NCBI GenBank assembly: GCA_947038405.1
Contig: CAMQVY010000002.1
Coordinates: forward strand, 62,001 to 126,000
Direction of reading: 5' to 3'
From: an uncultured Rikenellaceae bacterium
GTDB taxonomy: Bacteria; Bacteroidota; Bacteroidia; Bacteroidales; Rikenellaceae
Length of the DNA stretch: 64,000 bases
The notes beneath the pieces were generated by a model that searched no databases, was not told the origin of the DNA, and saw nothing but the letters and a program-made list of their open reading frames with translations. This document shows, one piece after another, positions 17,576-26,796 of this stretch. Made by a program: the position numbers and the translations under genes. How positions within the stretch are numbered: position 1 is the first letter of the stretch; every line of letters begins with the position of its first letter.

Positions 17576-18288
17576 TGAAAAAAGGTATATTATATATGAT
17601 TCCCTGTCCGATTGGCGATACACATCCACCGTATGATGTATTACCGATAAAAAATCGTGATATTATTCAAAACCTTGACTATTTTATAGTTGAGAATACT
17701 CGATCAGCGAGAAGATTTCTAAGTCGTGCAGAGGTTGGTAAACCGATAGATACATTAAAGTTTGCAGAACTTAATGAGCATACAAAACCGCAAGAGCTTG
17801 AAGAGTTATTGAAGCCGATTCTTGCAGGAGAGAATGCAGGAATGATCTCAGAAGCGGGATTACCAGGTGTAGCAGATCCAGGTGCAGATATTGCGGCACT
17901 ATGCCATCGACATGGTATTCGTGTTGTTCCTATGGTTGGACCATCATCTATGATGTTGGCACTTATGGCTTCGGGACAGAATGGTCAATCTTTTGCATTT
18001 AATGGATACTTACCCATTAAACCTCCTGAGAGAAAAAAATCAATACGCAGTTTTGAGAAGCGCGCGATAACTGAAAATCAGTCTCAACTATTCATTGAAG
18101 CACCATATCGCAATGTGAAGTTGTTTGAAGAGTTCATCGCAACCTTACTTGATGAGACACGCTTAACAGTTGCAGCAGATATCCTTGAGCCTAGTGAATA
18201 TATTAAGACACTTTCAGCACGAGAGTGGCGCAAGTGTCCAAAGCCAGATATCCACAAACGCCCTGCAATATTTATCATAGGGAAATAA
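17575..18288 (+). CDS. SAM-dependent methyltransferase, tetrapyrrole-methylase/RsmI superfamily
   Basis: A 237-residue protein with the tetrapyrrole methylase fold. The glycine-rich segment ISEAGLPGVADPGAD matches the RsmI-type SAM site, and VVPMVGPSSMMLALMASG is the conserved central helix. RsmI 2'-O-methylates C1402 of 16S rRNA. This protein has a shorter, different N-terminus (LYMIPCPIGD) and is the Bacteroidota side branch commonly named only as a SAM methyltransferase, so I give no symbol. The ATG overlaps the murF-alr stop, so translation is coupled. Confidence 0.85.
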   Translation: MKKGILYMIPCPIGDTHPPYDVLPIKNRDIIQNLDYFIVENTRSARRFLSRAEVGKPIDTLKFAELNEHTKPQELEELLKPILAGENAGMISEAGLPGVADPGADIAALCHRHGIRVVPMVGPSSMMLALMASGQNGQSFAFNGYLPIKPPERKKSIRSFEKRAITENQSQLFIEAPYRNVKLFEEFIATLLDETRLTVAADILEPSEYIKTLSAREWRKCPKPDIHKRPAIFIIGK

Positions 18289-18293
18289 AAAAC

Positions 18294-18346
18294 AAAAAAA
18301 TGATTAAAGTATAAGCCATATAGGCAAACACTTTAATCATTTTTTT
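18294..18346. terminator. Bidirectional terminator
   Basis: Perfect 17-bp arms at 18294-18310 and 18330-18346 (aaaaaaatgattaaagt and its complement) around a 19-nt loop, with a T-run on both strands. It separates the plus-strand envelope run from the minus-strand GH20 remnant. Confidence 0.85.
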
Positions 18347-18367
18347 TCATTATATTAATGCTATTTC

Positions 18368-18574
18368 CTAATGGTTGTTTACGTAAGTAATACCTTTAAC
18401 TTCAGTAAATTTACCATTAACTACTATTTTATCTGGCTTCACAACAAGCTTATCACTCTTTACTTCAACAACCTGAGGCATAGGAATCAAGTTATCAACT
18501 CGTGCATTTTGGGCAAAAATAGATAAATTAAAAAGAATAGATATAAATAGTAATATAACTGTTTTATTCTGCAT
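18368..18574 (-). pseudogene. N-terminal remnant of a GH20 beta-hexosaminidase-like protein
   Basis: A 68-residue product with a clear signal peptide (1-22, ending IFAQ) followed by NLIPMPQVVEVKSDKL. That stretch is how the small N-terminal beta domain of secreted GH20 hexosaminidases usually begins. The frame then ends in TAG at 18368 and the terminator follows within 25 bp, so no catalytic domain exists here. It is best read as a truncated gene that keeps a start and an export signal; a genuine small secreted protein cannot be excluded. The ATG is at 18574, and its neighbour ends at 18586. Confidence 0.45.
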
Positions 18575-18585
18575 AATTAGTTTAA

Positions 18586-19215
18586 TTATAATTGCCACAA
18601 CACCTCATCATTAAGGTATTGAGCAGCATTTAACTTTAAAGTAAGCATTTCTTGAATAGTATCTGTAACAATTTTATTAGAATATTCATCTTGTTTTGCA
18701 ATAGCAACTAACACAAGTTCAACACCTCTCCATAGAATTGTATCTGAAGATAGTGACAATTCTTTACATAATTGAACATATGTTATCACCTCTACAACTC
18801 TACCATTTTTTATAGCTCTCGACAGTGCAATAAGCGCAGAATAAATGACATTTGAAGAGTCTGATTTAATCCATACATCAACTATTGCTTGACAGTTGTT
18901 GCTATTTCCGATTAAATTTGTTCCAACATTTTCAGCAATCTCACTATTAGATATACCTTTCATCCAAAAGGCTGACTCTTCATCTGTAATACAATTTGGA
19001 TCAGCGATATAAATTGCAGCTATTTGAAGTTCTCGAATCTGCTGTTGATATAATAACTTGGCTAATTTATGATTTGGGGCATATTTTTTGGCAATATTAC
19101 GAATCGTAGGCAGACTAACCCCATAGTTTAATGGGTATATCAACCCTCTATCTTCCATCGCACCAACAACTGCACCATTCATCTCGACTCTCAACTCTCT
19201 AAGAATCTCTGCCAT
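18586..19215 (-). CDS. AlkD-like HEAT-repeat protein (DNA alkylation repair superfamily)
   Basis: About 209 residues, all helical, resembling the AlkD DNA-glycosylase superfamily. The N-terminal segment SLPTIRNIAKKYAPNHKLAKLLYQ corresponds to the first repeats. The key AlkD catalytic residues could not be placed, so activity is uncertain. The ATG at 19215 is used here; a GTG at 19242, 2 bp after the previous stop, would add nine residues. It is probably cotranscribed with the DUF4831 gene, a pairing I associate with other Bacteroidales. Confidence 0.7.
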   Translation of the reverse strand: MAEILRELRVEMNGAVVGAMEDRGLIYPLNYGVSLPTIRNIAKKYAPNHKLAKLLYQQQIRELQIAAIYIADPNCITDEESAFWMKGISNSEIAENVGTNLIGNSNNCQAIVDVWIKSDSSNVIYSALIALSRAIKNGRVVEVITYVQLCKELSLSSDTILWRGVELVLVAIAKQDEYSNKIVTDTIQEMLTLKLNAAQYLNDEVLWQL

Positions 19216-19244
19216 TAATGATGTACTACTTTTAACCTCCACGA

Positions 19245-20135
19245 CTACTTAACTTCAGGAATAGAGACCATAATTTGGTGACCAAGTTGGTATATCTGAG
19301 CATCTAACTTTGTAAGCAAGTCATTTCCATTAAACAATTGACACACTGTTTGCGCTGGTACAAAATATGGTTCACTATTTTTCGGACTTTTTTTCTTTCG
19401 TTTCGTTGGTCCAGCTACAACCTCATCAACTATTTGAACATTAAGAGCTATCGGTTGACCACTCATATCAGACTCACTAACGATACCACTAGTCGTTGAG
19501 AAACGAGCGATTATATTTGTTCTTTTATCCTTATCAGGCACTACATTAAATGCTTTAGTCTCATAACTAACCATTTGTTTACCAAGAAATAGAGCGAGTA
19601 TCTCTGTCTCTAATTTTTCAATCTCAATAAGAGCATACTGTAATCCCTCATTAAACACATTCTCTCCAGCCTCTCCAGTTATTAGATCAACTCTTGATTT
19701 ACGAAGAGAAAATATAGTATTAGCCGCATTGCGAGCCATATCCTCTGGCGAGCTAGTTATGTTATTCAATCTATCCTCTGTAACTTTAGAAAAAGCACTG
19801 ATAGAAGGTATTGCTGTATTGTCAAAATTAGATAAATCAACACAAGATCCAAGTGTATTACTCTCATCTCCGTTAGTATATGCTAATTGTGAATCTACAA
19901 TTGTATATATATCTTTGTTTGTTAATGGAGCAATAACCCCTAAAAACTTCTGTGAAAAACGAGCATATGGACCACTGCGAATCGACTCTTTCTTGACAGT
20001 AAAAGTTGCCGTCACCATTGTTGTTGGAACAGTATTAATTCCGTCCAACTTTACCATCTTCGCACTCTGTGCCTTAGATGTATTAGTAAATATAACAGAT
20101 GTAGCTAGAAGTACTAGTGTAATCAATCTCTTCAT
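19245..20135 (-). CDS. DUF4831 family secreted protein
   Basis: A 296-residue protein with a signal peptide at 1-22 (MKRLITLVLL to KAQ). The segment GPYARFSQKFLGV and its general layout match the DUF4831 family of Bacteroidota. It is probably periplasmic. Function is unknown in the family as far as I know. A basic patch, KRKKKSP, lies near residue 250. Confidence 0.75.
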   Translation of the reverse strand: MKRLITLVLLATSVIFTNTSKAQSAKMVKLDGINTVPTTMVTATFTVKKESIRSGPYARFSQKFLGVIAPLTNKDIYTIVDSQLAYTNGDESNTLGSCVDLSNFDNTAIPSISAFSKVTEDRLNNITSSPEDMARNAANTIFSLRKSRVDLITGEAGENVFNEGLQYALIEIEKLETEILALFLGKQMVSYETKAFNVVPDKDKRTNIIARFSTTSGIVSESDMSGQPIALNVQIVDEVVAGPTKRKKKSPKNSEPYFVPAQTVCQLFNGNDLLTKLDAQIYQLGHQIMVSIPEVK

Positions 20136-20196
20136 AATAATATATTTTGGAAGTCATTTTGCATAATAAACAAATGACAATTGTTAGTAATTAGTA

Positions 20197-20204
20197 CAAA
20201 AATA
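20197..20204 (-). promoter_or_regulatory. Candidate -7 box for the DUF4831 gene
   Basis: The minus strand reads TATTTTTG (TAnnTTTG), 62 bp before the ATG at 20135. There is no clear -33 element. Confidence 0.35.
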
Positions 20205-20302
20205 TCTATTTTATTCTATTAAACGGTAATATTTTCAAAAAATAGTACCTTTCTCAGTGAATCTGGAAGATAATCAATAAAAATTAGTTTGATAGGTTGC
20301 GT

Positions 20303-21022
20303 CTAAAATTTCAAATAGAATTCTTTTGTTAAGTTGATATACTCTTGTGTATAATCAAATCGTTCACTCTTCTCAATAGTCAAATCACTCTCTGTACAGA
20401 CAATTTCATCTGTCGTAAAACGTAGCTCTATCAATAATCGTTTCGGTTCTTTTGAATTTTCTGTTGGAAATATACTACATAGTTTCTCTGTCTTAAAGCC
20501 AAATTTAGCAGCTAAATCTATCAACTCACGTCCCTCCTGAACTGGAAGAATAACCGATAGTGTCCCATCTAGTTTTATAATCTTACTTGAACACTCAAGT
20601 AGCACTTCAAGAGACAGCGAATTATTATGCCTTGCAACAGTTCGTTTATTATCTGGACATTTAAGTGAATTTGAGAAATAAGGTGGATTACTTACAATAC
20701 ATTCATACCTCTTTGCACCAACACTCTCCACAAATTGTTGAATTGATACGTTATGCGCCTCAATCCTACTACTCCAACTAGTTGCCCTAAAGTTTTCTTG
20801 AGCCTGAATACAACTCTGCGAATCAATCTCAACAGCATCAATATTACAATCATTAAACCGCTGTGCCAACATTAGTGCAATCAAGCCCGTTCCTGTTCCA
20901 ATATCGAGTATACTAGACGTTCCCATAGGAGGAGTTGTCCACGCCCCAAGAAGAACACCATCAGTCCCAACTTTCATCGCTGTTTGATCCTGTTTTACTG
21001 CAAATTGTTTAAATGTAAACAT
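20303..21022 (-). CDS. trmN6: tRNA1(Val) (adenine(37)-N6)-methyltransferase
   Basis: A 239-residue class I SAM methyltransferase of the YfiC/TrmN6 type, which methylates N6 of A37 in tRNA-Val. The N-terminus FKQFAVKQDQTAMKVGTDG is the family signature. The SAM loop DIGTGTGLIAL is at 40-50, and the catalytic NPPY is at 112-115. A tRNA-Val(UAC) gene occurs in this window at 36586-36660, a possible substrate. Confidence 0.93.
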   Translation of the reverse strand: MFTFKQFAVKQDQTAMKVGTDGVLLGAWTTPPMGTSSILDIGTGTGLIALMLAQRFNDCNIDAVEIDSQSCIQAQENFRATSWSSRIEAHNVSIQQFVESVGAKRYECIVSNPPYFSNSLKCPDNKRTVARHNNSLSLEVLLECSSKIIKLDGTLSVILPVQEGRELIDLAAKFGFKTEKLCSIFPTENSKEPKRLLIELRFTTDEIVCTESDLTIEKSERFDYTQEYINLTKEFYLKF

Positions 21023-21042
21023 TATGAAATCAGATTAAATTA

Positions 21043-21912
21043 TCAAAAAAGATTAGTTGTGTTATTTAATTGGTTTGATGGCGTAAGAGAAATTCGATGC
21101 AGTTCATCACCAACTTTACGCCCAATAATATTAGGATATACCTTACCCTCACACTCAATAATACTAGTAACACCCTGCGGCGTAACATAGAAAAGCTCAT
21201 CATAATTCGCAATATCATCCTTTGTATGTGGATACTCTATCACATTTATCCCCAAACGATACGCGGCATTAATTGTAACTACCCTCTCAATAGAGTCTGG
21301 TATACCACATGACATCGGAGCTATTCTAACCTCTCGTCCAACAACTCCAAATAGTGGATACTCCGATGCGCTAACAACAACATTATTTACATTTTCTCGC
21401 AACACGATATGTGCACCTCTTCTTTGCACATAATCTTCGGCATATTTATGAGCCGTAAGGGAAGCAGATGTTTGATGGTATGCGAATGGTATATCATATG
21501 GCAAAATATCAGCAACAACGCCTATATGCCAATTTGTAAAACCTGTATAAAGAAGTTGTTCACGACAGCTTAATATATATGATTTATCAATTGGCTTTCT
21601 TGTATTTACATCAATTCTGTTAGGGAATAGGTACAACATAACAACCGCACTACCCATTGGATAGTTATTCTCAATCAACAACTCTTCGATCTCTTCACTA
21701 ATCGACCTTACGTCTAATCCGAAGCTGACACCATACAGAACTCTATACGACCACTCACAAATTTCAATAATATCACGTAGGAATAGCCCTTTATAGTCTA
21801 TGGCATGTATTCGAGCATAGATAAAGTTACTCCCCAGCAACATATCAATATTAGATAACTGCTTAGGTTGTCGAAGTAACATTCCGTTAAAAGAGAGTGA
21901 ATCACCTTTCAT
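21043..21912 (-). CDS. Class IV aminotransferase-like PLP protein
   Basis: A 289-residue fold-type IV PLP protein related to branched-chain and D-amino-acid aminotransferases and to aminodeoxychorismate lyase. The likely PLP lysine is in SLTAHKYAEDYV, and the N-terminal FNGMLLRQ resembles the family start. The phosphate-binding stretch near the C-terminus (VTPQGVTSIIEC) is recognisable. The substrate is not clear. It lies 20 bp upstream of trmN6 on the same strand, so they are probably cotranscribed. Confidence 0.7.
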   Translation of the reverse strand: MKGDSLSFNGMLLRQPKQLSNIDMLLGSNFIYARIHAIDYKGLFLRDIIEICEWSYRVLYGVSFGLDVRSISEEIEELLIENNYPMGSAVVMLYLFPNRIDVNTRKPIDKSYILSCREQLLYTGFTNWHIGVVADILPYDIPFAYHQTSASLTAHKYAEDYVQRRGAHIVLRENVNNVVVSASEYPLFGVVGREVRIAPMSCGIPDSIERVVTINAAYRLGINVIEYPHTKDDIANYDELFYVTPQGVTSIIECEGKVYPNIIGRKVGDELHRISLTPSNQLNNTTNLF

Positions 21913-21930
21913 TGCATCAAACTATATTAT

Positions 21931-21972
21931 TGTTCACTTCGATAACGCAGATACGCCCACAAAGGGAAGTTT
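21931..21972 (+). repeat. Dispersed intergenic repeat copy (degenerate)
   Basis: TGTTCACTTCGATAACGCA aligns with the first 19 bases of the 60-bp unit at 5059 with three mismatches, and the following acgcccac and agggaagtt keep parts of its second hairpin. It lies in the 67-bp gap between the class IV aminotransferase start and the rhomboid stop. Confidence 0.45.
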
Positions 21973-21979
21973 AAACTAT

Positions 21980-22594
21980 CTAAAAGTGAAAAGCATTCAG
22001 AAATATATCAATTTGGCTAGAGTTCAGCAACAACGGGAATATAAATCCATACACAGCCCCAATTATATGAGCATAATGGTTCACTCCATCTGATGTTTTT
22101 TTAGTTGAATAGCTCTCAAAAGCTAGGTATAACACACCAAACAATATACCAGGAATTGGGATAATTGCAAAAAGGTATATCATATCCATAGGGCTATAAA
22201 ATATTGACGTGAATACAACTGCAGAGACCGCAGCCGAAGCACCAATAGAGCTATAACGTGGGTTATTACGAAAGCGGAACACATCAAACAGTCCAGCCAA
22301 TAAAGCCCCTCCGAAATATAACACTAAATATGCTAACGAAGGATTTTCTATCACACCTGCTGTACTCTGCAACTTGAATATATGTTCGACATTCTGCCCG
22401 AACGACCAAAATACTAACATATTAACAATAAGGTGAGGATAACTTCCATGTACAAGAGCATGGGTAATAACCCTCCACCACTCTCTATTCTTAACGACAG
22501 AGTATGGTCTAAGTGCTGTTTTTGAAAAGAACTCTCTATTATTAAGTGCGAAAATAGAGGTTAATACGGTAATAAAAATTATTATATATGTCAT
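21980..22594 (-). CDS. Rhomboid-family intramembrane serine protease
   Basis: About 204 residues with six or so membrane segments. The ATG at 22594 is preferred over a TTG at 22609 that lies in holA. The core is complete: HxxxN in the second segment (HLIVNM), the nucleophile Ser120 in GASAA, and His176 in NHYAHIIGAVYG. An active protease that cuts transmembrane helices is therefore expected. Substrates are unknown. Its start lies within a few bases of the holA stop. Confidence 0.88.
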   Translation of the reverse strand: MTYIIIFITVLTSIFALNNREFFSKTALRPYSVVKNREWWRVITHALVHGSYPHLIVNMLVFWSFGQNVEHIFKLQSTAGVIENPSLAYLVLYFGGALLAGLFDVFRFRNNPRYSSIGASAAVSAVVFTSIFYSPMDMIYLFAIIPIPGILFGVLYLAFESYSTKKTSDGVNHYAHIIGAVYGFIFPLLLNSSQIDIFLNAFHF

Positions 22595-22598
22595 ATTA

Positions 22599-23675
22599 TT
22601 AGCTTGCAAAAAATTTCAACAATAACTCTCTCAATAACTCACCATCATTGAGTCCACCACTATTCATCCCTTTACTTCTCATATCATACTCACGAATAAG
22701 TCCTAAAATTCCAAATACTGATCTATTTGGGTATAACATTGCAGCCTGTTTATACTCCGTCAAAAAGAATGGTGTTGGCAGCTTTAACATCTTACATAAC
22801 TCCATATCCGAAGGCATTGGCAATTTACGATGCGTAGTAAGCCACTTTTGATAATTATAAATAAATATTCGTTGAAAGTGAGAAAACAGCATCGTCAAAG
22901 TTACAACGAAAGGATTATCCTTTGGATTTTTAGCGAAATAATCCGCAATCATAAGAGCTCTTCCAATATTCTTCTCACTCAATGCTTTTGTAAGTTCAAA
23001 GTTATTAAAGTCTTTACTTATACCAATATTTTGCTCTATATGATCCGCACTAATTAACTTAGTATCTTTAGGTAAACATATAAGTAATTTATCGACTTCA
23101 TTAGATATTTTTGTTATATCAGCACCTAGATGCTCAACAATCATACTCAAAGCCTTTGGAGCAATACTACACCCTTTATTCTTAATGAATGTATCCAGCC
23201 AACTACTAATTTCGTAATCCCTAGGTTTTACAGATTCCAAAACTACACCTTTTCCAGCTACTATAGATTTATATAACTGTCCACGTTTATCAACGCTTTT
23301 TTGTTTATGGCACAGTACAAGTATAGTAGTTTTTGATGGAGATTTTGTGTAGAGTGCTAGTTGGTCAATTTTTTTAAGTTGCTGAGCCTCTTTTACTATA
23401 ACGACCTGATACCGACCCATCATAGGCATCTGCCTAGCAAAGTTTATAATATCACCACTATCGCTATCTTTACCGTATGCAACAATTTGATTAAAGGCTC
23501 TTTCCGCCTCACTCAACACCTCCACGGCTAAAACATCAGATAGTTTGTCTATGAAAAACTCTTCATCCCCCATAAGAAGATATATCGGAGCTATTTTTCT
23601 AGCTCTAATATCCTGTACTATACTATGATAACTTGCGACAGACTCTTTGAATCCTACTTTTATACTTTTTGCCAT
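22599..23675 (-). CDS. holA: DNA polymerase III subunit delta
   Basis: A 358-residue delta subunit of the clamp loader, which opens the sliding clamp. The N-terminus IAPIYLLMGDEEFFIDKL is the family hallmark, and the degenerate AAA+ layout with no Walker A is as expected. A -7 box directly abuts the start codon (23683-23690), so the transcript may be nearly leaderless. The rhomboid gene follows without a gap. Confidence 0.93.
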   Translation of the reverse strand: MAKSIKVGFKESVASYHSIVQDIRARKIAPIYLLMGDEEFFIDKLSDVLAVEVLSEAERAFNQIVAYGKDSDSGDIINFARQMPMMGRYQVVIVKEAQQLKKIDQLALYTKSPSKTTILVLCHKQKSVDKRGQLYKSIVAGKGVVLESVKPRDYEISSWLDTFIKNKGCSIAPKALSMIVEHLGADITKISNEVDKLLICLPKDTKLISADHIEQNIGISKDFNNFELTKALSEKNIGRALMIADYFAKNPKDNPFVVTLTMLFSHFQRIFIYNYQKWLTTHRKLPMPSDMELCKMLKLPTPFFLTEYKQAAMLYPNRSVFGILGLIREYDMRSKGMNSGGLNDGELLRELLLKFFAS

Positions 23676-23682
23676 AACACCA

Positions 23683-23690
23683 CAAAGATA
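23683..23690 (-). promoter_or_regulatory. -7 promoter box abutting holA
   Basis: The minus strand reads TATCTTTG, an exact TAnnTTTG. The box ends 8 bp before the ATG at 23675, so transcription should begin at or within a few bases of the start codon. A TTG at 23710-23708 lies 17 bp upstream of the box. Confidence 0.5.
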
Positions 23691-23735
23691 ATAATAATTG
23701 ATTAACTCAATGAATAAAAAGTTGAATAAACCCTA

Positions 23736-23801
23736 TAAAAAGTAGCGTCGCAGAGAGTTTAATGCCTTATTAGACAAAACTCTCTGCGACGCTACTTTTT
23801 A
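23736..23801. terminator. Long perfect inverted repeat ending the V-ATPase operon
   Basis: Arms 23736-23760 and 23777-23801 are 25 bp and perfectly complementary, with a 16-nt loop. The stem is GC-rich in its core (gtagcgtcgcagagag). It lies 25 bp past the stop of the proteolipid gene. Confidence 0.8.
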
Positions 23802-23825
23802 AAATATCTCTAAACCTTAGGTCTA

Positions 23826-24311
<486 letters not shown>

Positions 24312-24336
24312 TTATTTTATTTCTTTAGTTTTTATT

Positions 24337-24373
24337 GAACTACCCTAATAGGGCGACACTACGTTATCGCAGT
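24337..24373 (-). repeat. Dispersed intergenic repeat copy between V-ATPase I and K
   Basis: Read on the minus strand, a 37-base block matches 26 of 37 positions of the 60-bp unit (from AGTGCGATCACG to AGGGCAGTTC) without gaps. The hairpin CCCTA-t-TAGGG replaces the second hairpin. Its place inside an operon suggests an RNA-level role or selfish spread. Confidence 0.5.
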
Positions 24374-24382
24374 AAAAAAATA

Positions 24383-26182
24383 TTATTTATCTCTCTTTAA
24401 TGGATTGAAACCTCTCTGTCCAGCCTCAAACCCAGCATTTTTATAGAACTCAACGAACGTCAAACGCATTGGATGAACAAACGAACTAAGTGATGACATA
24501 AATAGATTGATAGTGTGTCCAACTAATAATATTAGTATAATCACAATCTCTCTCAGTACAGGTACATCTGGGCTAAGACCAAAAGCTAACTGATTGAATA
24601 CCATTGCTAATATACCACCTGACAATCCGATTGCGAATAGACGTATGTAACTTAACACATCACCCAATAATCCAGTAACATCGTTATAAGTATTCCATAA
24701 TCCAGCACCAATATTTAGTATTGGATTACGTCCTGGAGTATTAAGTAGTAGCATCATAGCGATCCCGATACCCACACATACTTTAAAAGCTATTGAACTC
24801 ATATCGAATCCAACGATTCCCATCTGAGGAGATAAAAACGCTACCAAAGATGAGACAAGGACAATCATCCATCCAATCGTTGAAAGTGTATATTTAAATC
24901 CAAACTGGATTGTCGTAGAGATAACTTTTAGTGTCATACCAAATAGTATCTGAAAAATACCAATACCAATAGCCAACATAAATAGGTTATCAGGAGTTAA
25001 GAATCGATCACGAATATCAGAGAACATACTCAACTCTTTGAGTTGGATTCCGAAGAAAGAGCCAACGCAAAATCCGAATACCACAGTTGCGCCACCACAT
25101 ATAAGCGTCAATTTAGCAGCACTATTCATATCTTTACCCCCTTTAAGAAGTAAGATGAGTCCACCAAGCATCAACACTAAACCGTATCCAGCATCTGCCA
25201 AACAGAAGCCAAAAAACAGCATATAGAATGGAGCAAAATATGGTGTTAAGTCCATTGTCCCATATTTTGGTAACGAATAGAAACCACCAATCAGCTCAAA
25301 CAACTTTGCAAAACGATTATTCTCAAGTAAAACAGGAGTATTATCCTCTGGAGTTGGTCTATTTTTGAAGTATACCATATTTGGATACGCCTCAAGCATA
25401 GTATCAACCGACTCAGAAGTACTCTTCGTTGCCCACCCCTCAAGAATTACCAACGTACCATCTGCTTCAATTTTAGATGTCGCAACAACTCTACTCAATT
25501 GCAATTCACTTTCAAGTTTAGCTAAACCTTCAGCTATCATAGCTCTACTAGCTGCACATCTCAATAGTTGCTCTGTGCATTTAGCTAATTCAGCCTCTGA
25601 TTCTTCAATACTTTTCTCAACTGCACTTACAGTAGTTTTAGGAGCACTTAGTTCTTGAGCATCAATCTCAACAACCTCACCACTCTTTGCAATAACGACA
25701 AAATAAGCCTTACTATCAAACTCTTTGATGAATTCAACAATATAGCTCTCCTTCCACCTTTCTGCACGCTTATCATACTCTTTTGCATACATCGAGAAGA
25801 AATGAATATCCAATCCACTTTTTGTCAGTTCAGAAATAGCATCTACAGAGAATTCACCCCAAACGCTCAACTCATCACACTCTTTGTCTGCTTTTTCGAT
25901 CTGCAATTTAAGTGCATCTCTTTTTTTAGTCACCTCAACATATGTCGAAAATGCCTCCTCATAAGTATCAAATTGCGCTGCACCAATAGCATCACTTGCC
26001 TCAAATTCAGACAACGCTTTTTTATGTAGCTCAATGTTGCTAATCAATGATCTCTCCGCATCCGACGCCTCCCAACCTGTGACAGTAACATCCACAAGTC
26101 CCAAGTTCTGCAATTTATCTAAAAAATCTCTATGCTGTCCACTGTACAGCACAAAGTCATATTTAATCATTGGAATTATCAT
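24383..26182 (-). CDS. ntpI: V-type ATPase subunit I (a-subunit)
   Basis: A 599-residue stator subunit. The N-terminal cytoplasmic half (about 1-290) has coiled segments, and the C-terminal half (about 310-570) has seven to eight membrane helices that form the ion path. The essential arginine is Arg514 in SYIRLFAIGLSGG. It faces the Glu of the K ring. Start MIIPMIKYDF. Subunit D lies 3 bp upstream. Confidence 0.93.
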   Translation of the reverse strand: MIIPMIKYDFVLYSGQHRDFLDKLQNLGLVDVTVTGWEASDAERSLISNIELHKKALSEFEASDAIGAAQFDTYEEAFSTYVEVTKKRDALKLQIEKADKECDELSVWGEFSVDAISELTKSGLDIHFFSMYAKEYDKRAERWKESYIVEFIKEFDSKAYFVVIAKSGEVVEIDAQELSAPKTTVSAVEKSIEESEAELAKCTEQLLRCAASRAMIAEGLAKLESELQLSRVVATSKIEADGTLVILEGWATKSTSESVDTMLEAYPNMVYFKNRPTPEDNTPVLLENNRFAKLFELIGGFYSLPKYGTMDLTPYFAPFYMLFFGFCLADAGYGLVLMLGGLILLLKGGKDMNSAAKLTLICGGATVVFGFCVGSFFGIQLKELSMFSDIRDRFLTPDNLFMLAIGIGIFQILFGMTLKVISTTIQFGFKYTLSTIGWMIVLVSSLVAFLSPQMGIVGFDMSSIAFKVCVGIGIAMMLLLNTPGRNPILNIGAGLWNTYNDVTGLLGDVLSYIRLFAIGLSGGILAMVFNQLAFGLSPDVPVLREIVIILILLVGHTINLFMSSLSSFVHPMRLTFVEFYKNAGFEAGQRGFNPLKRDK

Positions 26183-26185
26183 ACT

Positions 26186-26782
26186 CTAATCCTCCTCAGC
26201 TTGGTGTCTAGTTTTAACAATTTTCTGGGCACTCTTAGAAAGGTTCTCTTCATCTTCAAGGAAACGTTTAATTTTCCGTATCGCATCCTCATATCCAGGA
26301 ATCTGAACCTTTTCATATAGATTTACCTTCTGTGTAGTTTTTTTCCTTGCAGAATCCAGAAGCTCCGTCTTATAGTTAAAAACCTCATACTCTATCCTCA
26401 GTTGAGCAATATTTTTCAGCAGTGCAATTCCATCAGCAAACCATATTGGAGCACTGAATAGATCATACTTTTTCTGTTCAAATATCAACTCCTTTAGAAG
26501 AGGAATTTTCACACCAGCAATTTTAATTACAGTAACTTCAATATCCTTTATTTTCAACAAATTTGCATCAAACTCCGCCCACAATGATGTCATATAGTCA
26601 TATTTAGCAGTCAATGTATCAAGTTGTTGAAGATAATCCGTTGCCGTATCCTTAGCTCTCTTCACCTCAACACGCAACGCAGACTCCTTACTTTTAATGG
26701 TAGGGAGAACTTTTGTACGCATCTTGAGTTGTTTATCTAACTCACCTAGCGATGTTTTATTAAACTGGAATTTTATAGCCAT
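26186..26782 (-). CDS. ntpD: V-type ATPase subunit D
   Basis: A 198-residue central-stalk subunit. The N-terminus KFQFNKTSLGELDKQLKMR and the C-terminal helical half form the antiparallel coiled coil that turns inside the A3B3 head. Length agrees with the family (about 200-210). It lies between subunits B and I. Confidence 0.93.
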   Translation of the reverse strand: MAIKFQFNKTSLGELDKQLKMRTKVLPTIKSKESALRVEVKRAKDTATDYLQQLDTLTAKYDYMTSLWAEFDANLLKIKDIEVTVIKIAGVKIPLLKELIFEQKKYDLFSAPIWFADGIALLKNIAQLRIEYEVFNYKTELLDSARKKTTQKVNLYEKVQIPGYEDAIRKIKRFLEDEENLSKSAQKIVKTRHQAEED

Positions 26783-26796
26783 AATAGTGCTATTTT

